Of a stretch of 64,000 nucleotides of DNA, positions 60,801 to 64,000 are shown piece after piece. Position numbers and translations under genes: made by a program. The DNA is from Pseudomonas mangrovi (GTDB taxonomy: Bacteria; Pseudomonadota; Gammaproteobacteria; Pseudomonadales; Pseudomonadaceae). The number at the start of each line of letters is the position of its first letter. The first letter of the stretch is position 1. The notes beneath the pieces are model-generated. The model saw nothing but the letters and a program-made list of their open reading frames with translations, ran no database searches and was not told the origin of the DNA. The DNA is taken from the NCBI RefSeq assembly GCF_003052585.1, contig NZ_QASN01000020.1, forward strand, positions 372,001 through 436,000, read 5' to 3'.

Positions 60801-63506
60801 AACAACTACGCGGTTGACACGCAGCGGCCAACCGCCAGCATCGTGGTGGCCGACACCTCCCTGAGCGTGGGCGAAACCTCGTTGGTAACCATCACCTTCA
60901 GCGAGGCGGTGACAGGCTTTACTGGCGCTGATCTGACGGTCGCCAACGGTACGCTCACCGGCCTGAGCAGCGGCGATGGTGGCATCACCTGGACCGGTAC
61001 GCTCACCCCAAGTGCCAGCATCAGCGATACCAGCAACCTCATCACCCTGGATAACACTGGTGTGACGGACGCGGCGGGCAACGCTGGCAGCGGCACCACC
61101 GATTCAAATAACTACGCCATCGACACCGTGCGTCCGACTGCCACCATCGTGGTCGCCGACTCGGCCATTGCCATCGGCGAAACATCGCTGGTCACCATCA
61201 CCTTCAGTGAGGCGGTGACCGGTTTCACCCTGGCCGACCTGAGCGTCGTCAACGGCAGCCTGAGCGGCCTGAGCACGAGCGACAACATCACCTACACCGC
61301 GACCTTCACGCCGAGCGCGGGTGTCAGCGATGCCACCAACCTGATCACGCTCAATAACACGGGCGTCGTGGACGGCGCGGGCAACAGCGGCAGCGGCACC
61401 ACCGACTCCAACAACTACGCCGTAGACACGTTGCGCCCGACCGCCACCATCGTGGTGGCCGACACCGCCTTGAGCGTCGGCGAAACCTCGCTGGTGACCA
61501 TTACCTTCAGCGAGGCGGTCAGCGGCTTCGACAATTCCGACCTGAGTATCGCCAACGGCACGCTGAGTGCGGTCAGCAGCAGCGACGGCGGCATCACCTG
61601 GACCGCGACCTTCACGCCTGCCCTGGGGGTCAGTGACACCTCCAACGTCATCACCCTGAACAACACCGGGGTCAGTGACGCGGCGGGCAACACCGGCACT
61701 GGCACTACCAACTCCAACAATTACCAGGTCGATACCAACGTACCGACGGCGACCATCGTGATTGCCGATTCCACGTTGAGCATCGGTGAGACGTCATTGG
61801 TCACCGTGACCTTCAACTCGGCGGTCAGCGGGTTCGACAATTCGGACCTGACCGTCAGCAATGGCACACTCAGCAGCATGAGCAGCACCGACGGCGGCGT
61901 CACCTGGACGGCGACCTTCACCCCAAGCGCGGGCATTTCCGACACCAGCAACGTGATTACCCTGGACAATACCGGCCTGATCAACGGTGCGGGCAACGCG
62001 GGTATCGGCACCACCGACTCCAACAATTACGTGGTCGACACCGTACGGCCAACGGCGACCATCGTCGTGGCCGACACAACCATTGCGGTGGGCGAGACCT
62101 CGCTGGTAACCATCACTTTCAATGAAGCAGTGACAGCCTTCACCACGGCTGATCTGACGGTGGCCAACGGCGTGATCTCGGGCTTGAGCAGCAACGACGG
62201 TGGCATCACCTGGACCGCGACCTTCACGCCCACCAGTGGCATCACCGACAGCAGCAACGTCATCTCGCTCAACAGTGGCGGCATCGTTGACCTCGCCGGC
62301 AACCTCAACGTGGGCACCACCGACTCCAACAACTACGCCGTAGACACGTTGCGCCCGACCGCCACCATCGTACTGAGCGACTCGGCGTTGAAGGCGGGCG
62401 AAACCGCACAGGTGACCATCACCTTCAGCGAGGCAGTGTCCGGGTTCACCGACGCAGATCTGACAGTTGCCAACGGCAGTTTGAGCGGACTCAGCAGCAG
62501 CGACGGCGGAGTCACCTGGACCGCCACCTTTACCCCGGATCTGGGCGTGGTGGATCTCACCAACCTGATCAGTCTGAACAACAGCGGCATCAACGACATG
62601 GCTGGCAACACGGGAACAGGCGTGACCGAATCGGCCAACTACTCGGTCGAGACACGGGTGCCGACAGCCACCATAGTGGTGGCCGATGATGTCCTCCAGG
62701 AGGGTGAAGTCTCGCTGGTAACCATTACCTTTTCGGAAGCGGTCAGTGGCTTCGACAATGCCGATCTGAGCGTAAGCAATGGCACCCTGAGCAACGTCTC
62801 CTCTTCCGACGGCGGCGTTACCTGGACGGCGACGCTGACCCCGGCAAGCAATGTCAGTGGCACCAGCAATCTGATCAGCCTGGATACCCGCGGTGTGGTC
62901 AACATCTTGGGCAATAGCGGTGTCGGCGTGGTGAGCTCCAACACTTATGCAATCGACACGCTGATTCCGAATGATGTGAAGCCGCCGCCAGAGTTTCTCG
63001 TGCAGGATCCGGTGGCTGTTGTCCCGCCGGCGGAGGTTCCTTTGCAGCCGATCGTTTTCACCCCACCGACCGGTGATCTTGGCTCGCCGCTAGGCTTTCC
63101 ACCGCTGTTTGAACAACGCGATACGGGGGGACTGCGGCCGGTCGGGGATATTTTCATCAGCCGCGGCGCGCTGGCGCCCAGCTTCATTGCCCAGGTTTTC
63201 AGCGATGCTGCCGGTGACGGTTCCGCCCAGGGGTTCCTCGGTTTTGGTGGCGGCGATGGCGGGGTGTTTGGCAGCAGCACGCTCTCGGGGCTGTTCAACC
63301 AGGATTCCGCTTCTGACAGTGAGTCACTGAATGCCTTCGGTAGCCGTTCGATCCAGGACGGCGATCTGTCCCAGGGCTTGCGCGGCATGTTTGGCGCACC
63401 GACCCTTGGTCAGCAACTGCAGGAACTCAAGGACATTGAACAACGCCAGATCGACAGCCTGGCAATCGCTTTACAACAGGTCGGCATCAGCCAGGTGCAG
63501 GCCTGA
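57807..63506 (+). CDS. Giant surface protein: LEPR motif, DUF4347, Gly-rich region, 11 Ig-like repeats
   Basis: 1,899 residues from the ATG at 57807, which has GGTGA six bases upstream (a GTG nine bases earlier is in frame). No Sec signal is visible; instead LEPRMLFDGA lies at residues 25-34, a motif known at the N-terminus of large exported proteins (LEPR-XLL). Residues ~82-237 form a DUF4347 domain with IIAHGNAGDLWLGN (H137) and ILIYGCYTGEG (C180), reminiscent of clan CD His-Gly/Gly-Cys dyads. A parallel-beta-helix-like and glycine-rich block follows to ~560, then eleven ~102-residue Ig-like repeats (~599-1718) and an acidic/Gly-rich tail. It is not RTX-type and has no GGxGxD nonapeptides. 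Confidence 0.9.
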   Translation: MWWSKGKSRVTENARALASPMILSLEPRMLFDGAVAATVAEAAQPDAQPGADATPAHATDQPSDSQTPQGQVDVTQAVPGKSVLFVDSRVRDAADLLEGVAPGTQVVYLDGSKDGLQQIADYLDAHQGISAVQIIAHGNAGDLWLGNSYLTADNVQARSDVLAQIGQSMNVGGDILIYGCYTGEGESGLSLVESLAELTGRDVAASDDRTGMGGDWELEIAVGNIESANVLSASAMSEYQWGLATWTATNNLNSGIGSLRAALASAQNGDIVTFNASMTVALTQVLVIDKNVTIDGDLNNDNVADVTLDGQYRTQIINVAAGTTATLDGLVITRGMLAGNGGNGGDDALVSKGGGIYNAGTLTLRNVTVTANAASGGGGGGGVTPQYAGGGGGGGGAITGGTGGKGGDTLNATGSNGSAGQGGAGGGFFNMGGRGGSSTGGAGGSAYPGYSTGSAGGTAVSGGLSIGGGGGGDGYNDIGGAGGGAVGGIYNDTGATLRIIGNSVISNNVGAGGGGGGGGAGGGYNHTGGAGGVGVGAIWNKGSILITAANFAALAGNVGGSGVGGTSAGTAGVSPASVANVYGDGGTINSNYVPDETPPTATVVVANTNLNSGGTSLVTITFSEAVTGLTAADLTVQNGTVGVLSSGDGGITWTGTLTAASNIADTTNIITLNNTGVADLAGNAGVGTTDSNNYVVNDTVAPTASIVVSDTALRIGETSLVTITFSEAVSGFTAADLTVANGTLSGLSSSNGGITWTATLTPDAAITDTSNLIVLNNTGVADLNGNAGVGTTNSNNYAIDTQRPSATIVVSDTALRVGETSVVTITFSEAVSGFTTADLTVANGSVTGLSSSDGGITWTGTLTPSASIADTSNLITLDNTGVADLSGNAGTGTTDSNNYAIDTLRPTATIVVADTALNIGETSLVTITFSEAVTGFTLADLTVANGSLSGLSSSDGGITWTATLTPSASVSDATNLIVLANTGVADAAGNAGSGTTSSNNYAVDTQRPTASIVVADTSLSVGETSLVTITFSEAVTGFTGADLTVANGTLTGLSSGDGGITWTGTLTPSASISDTSNLITLDNTGVTDAAGNAGSGTTDSNNYAIDTVRPTATIVVADSAIAIGETSLVTITFSEAVTGFTLADLSVVNGSLSGLSTSDNITYTATFTPSAGVSDATNLITLNNTGVVDGAGNSGSGTTDSNNYAVDTLRPTATIVVADTALSVGETSLVTITFSEAVSGFDNSDLSIANGTLSAVSSSDGGITWTATFTPALGVSDTSNVITLNNTGVSDAAGNTGTGTTNSNNYQVDTNVPTATIVIADSTLSIGETSLVTVTFNSAVSGFDNSDLTVSNGTLSSMSSTDGGVTWTATFTPSAGISDTSNVITLDNTGLINGAGNAGIGTTDSNNYVVDTVRPTATIVVADTTIAVGETSLVTITFNEAVTAFTTADLTVANGVISGLSSNDGGITWTATFTPTSGITDSSNVISLNSGGIVDLAGNLNVGTTDSNNYAVDTLRPTATIVLSDSALKAGETAQVTITFSEAVSGFTDADLTVANGSLSGLSSSDGGVTWTATFTPDLGVVDLTNLISLNNSGINDMAGNTGTGVTESANYSVETRVPTATIVVADDVLQEGEVSLVTITFSEAVSGFDNADLSVSNGTLSNVSSSDGGVTWTATLTPASNVSGTSNLISLDTRGVVNILGNSGVGVVSSNTYAIDTLIPNDVKPPPEFLVQDPVAVVPPAEVPLQPIVFTPPTGDLGSPLGFPPLFEQRDTGGLRPVGDIFISRGALAPSFIAQVFSDAAGDGSAQGFLGFGGGDGGVFGSSTLSGLFNQDSASDSESLNAFGSRSIQDGDLSQGLRGMFGAPTLGQQLQELKDIEQRQIDSLAIALQQVGISQVQA
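59601..62961 (+). repeat. Eleven tandem ~306-bp Ig-like coding repeats
   Basis: Units begin with codons for P-T-A-T-I-V-V at 59601, 59910, 60216, 60522, 60828, 61134 and about 61431, 61737, 62043, 62349 and 62655. The period is 306 bp, with the first unit 309 and the sixth about 297-303. Each encodes GETSLVTITFSEAV..., a central SDGGITWTATLTP and a closing GNAG-x-GTTDSNNY. Nucleotide similarity is high between units, which favours recombinational gain and loss. Confidence 0.93.
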
Positions 63507-63545
63507 CAATTTCAAGAGCTTCGGCTATCAGGGGCAATCCAGGGA

Positions 63546-64000
63546 ATGAATACAAGCAAGAAGTTATTCGGTATGAGTGTGCTGGCGTTGGTCGTCAGCG
63601 GATGCGCTGTCACCAGCGAGCCGATCGAGCGTAGCGTCAGTGAGCAGCGTGCCCGCACTGATCTGCAGGACATGTACAAGGGCCAGGAACCCCTGAGCGG
63701 CCCCTTGACCCTGCACCAGGCCATGGCCCGGGCGGTGAAGTACAACCTCGAAGGTCGCCTGAAGATCATGGAAGAGGCCCTGGCCAAACGACAACTGGAC
63801 CTGGCCAGCTTCGACATGCTGCCGCGCATGGCTCTGGACGCCGGCTATGTGGGGCGCAACAACGTCAGCGCCTCCAGCAGCGAGAGCGTGGAGACCGGCA
63901 CCCAGTCGCTGGAGCCCTCGACATCCCAGGACCGCGACCGTGAAGTGGCCGACCTGACCATGGTCTGGAACGTACTCGACTTCGGGGTCAGCTACCTCAG
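63546..64000 (+). CDS. TolC-family outer-membrane lipoprotein, 5' part
   Basis: Partial: 151 codons before the window ends. The start MNTSKKLFGMSVLALVVSGC is a lipoprotein signal (C20). The next segment, LTLHQAMARAVKYNLEGRLKIMEEALAKRQLDLA, is the canonical first helix of outer-membrane efflux proteins, followed by LPRMALDAGYVGRNN and a DLTMVWNVLDFGVSYL strand. It is 39 bp after the giant-protein gene and would supply the outer-membrane channel for the HlyD-like adaptors upstream. Confidence 0.9.
   Translation, partial: MNTSKKLFGMSVLALVVSGCAVTSEPIERSVSEQRARTDLQDMYKGQEPLSGPLTLHQAMARAVKYNLEGRLKIMEEALAKRQLDLASFDMLPRMALDAGYVGRNNVSASSSESVETGTQSLEPSTSQDRDREVADLTMVWNVLDFGVSYL

Noticed and set aside
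59579..62944. A ladder of ~101-residue open frames on the minus strand across the Ig-like repeats
   Set aside because: They recur at the exact 306-bp period of the coding repeats; they are antisense by-products of repeat composition with no start signals or family similarity.
59601..62961. CRISPR array
   Set aside because: Repeats are 306 bp, coding and contiguous, without short direct repeats and unique spacers.
57807..63506. RTX adhesin (LapA-type) with C-terminal type I signal
   Set aside because: No GGxGxD nonapeptide repeats and no LapG-type di-alanine site were seen.

Overview
The window is a high-GC gammaproteobacterial chromosome segment and almost certainly Pseudomonas. The evidence is the translation block thrS-infC-rpmI-rplT-pheS-pheT-ihfA-MerR, the order GntR-smc-zipA-ligA, the order PilZ/rssB-rssC/tal/dusA, a complete pelABCDEFG operon, and an OXA-50-like beta-lactamase. 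An upstream pelX and several accessory genes suggest a species other than P. aeruginosa; the exact species is inference. There are no rRNA genes, phage genomes, insertion sequences or CRISPR arrays.

Layout: 1-4.2 kb carries a PilZ protein divergent from rssB-rssC, then tal and dusA. 4.5-17.6 kb is pelX plus pelA-G, the synthesis and export machinery for the Pel polysaccharide: epimerase, deacetylase/hydrolase, outer-membrane porin, periplasmic lipoprotein, c-di-GMP receptor, TPR membrane protein, glycosyltransferase and transporter. A small secreted protein follows. 18.3-25.7 kb is the translation/IHF block, with a probable AUU start on infC and two hairpins ahead of pheS. A tRNA-Pro(GGG) with promoter and terminator follows. 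26-29 kb holds a VWA lipoprotein, an ECF sigma factor and a probable membrane anti-sigma factor. 29.2-32.6 kb holds three envelope genes of unknown function. 32.6-40.3 kb is GntR-smc-zipA-ligA. 40.3-45.4 kb holds an HU-like gene, a membrane protein, a large lipoprotein and a periplasmic YwqK/MORN-like repeat protein. 45.5-50.7 kb has a chemoreceptor, the 4.5S RNA gene, the class D beta-lactamase, xenA with a divergent ArsR regulator over a palindromic operator, and a DUF3087-type protein.

The most interesting region is 50.9-64 kb. Three overlapping or abutting genes encode a periplasmic HlyD-like adaptor, a second HlyD-like protein with an extra N-terminal domain, and an M50 zinc-metalloprotease fused to a HlyD-like domain and preceded by a PqqD-like segment. 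A GNAT acetyltransferase, an inverted pair (DUF6916-like and phage tail-collar/microcystin-dependent-like) and a sulfotransferase follow. Next is a 1,899-residue surface protein with an N-terminal LEPRMLFDGA motif, a DUF4347 domain whose His-Gly and Gly-Cys motifs resemble clan CD (CHAT/caspase-like) peptidases, a glycine-rich block and eleven ~102-residue Ig-like repeats. A TolC-type outer-membrane lipoprotein begins at the right edge. No ABC ATPase is visible. This set looks like a dedicated and unusual secretion and processing pathway for one giant surface protein, and it is the main candidate for a poorly described system.

Start sites were chosen by family length, known catalytic numbering (PelX S121/Y146, PelD R367/D370/R402) and Shine-Dalgarno spacing. 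All functional calls are from reading the sequence; no database search was run.
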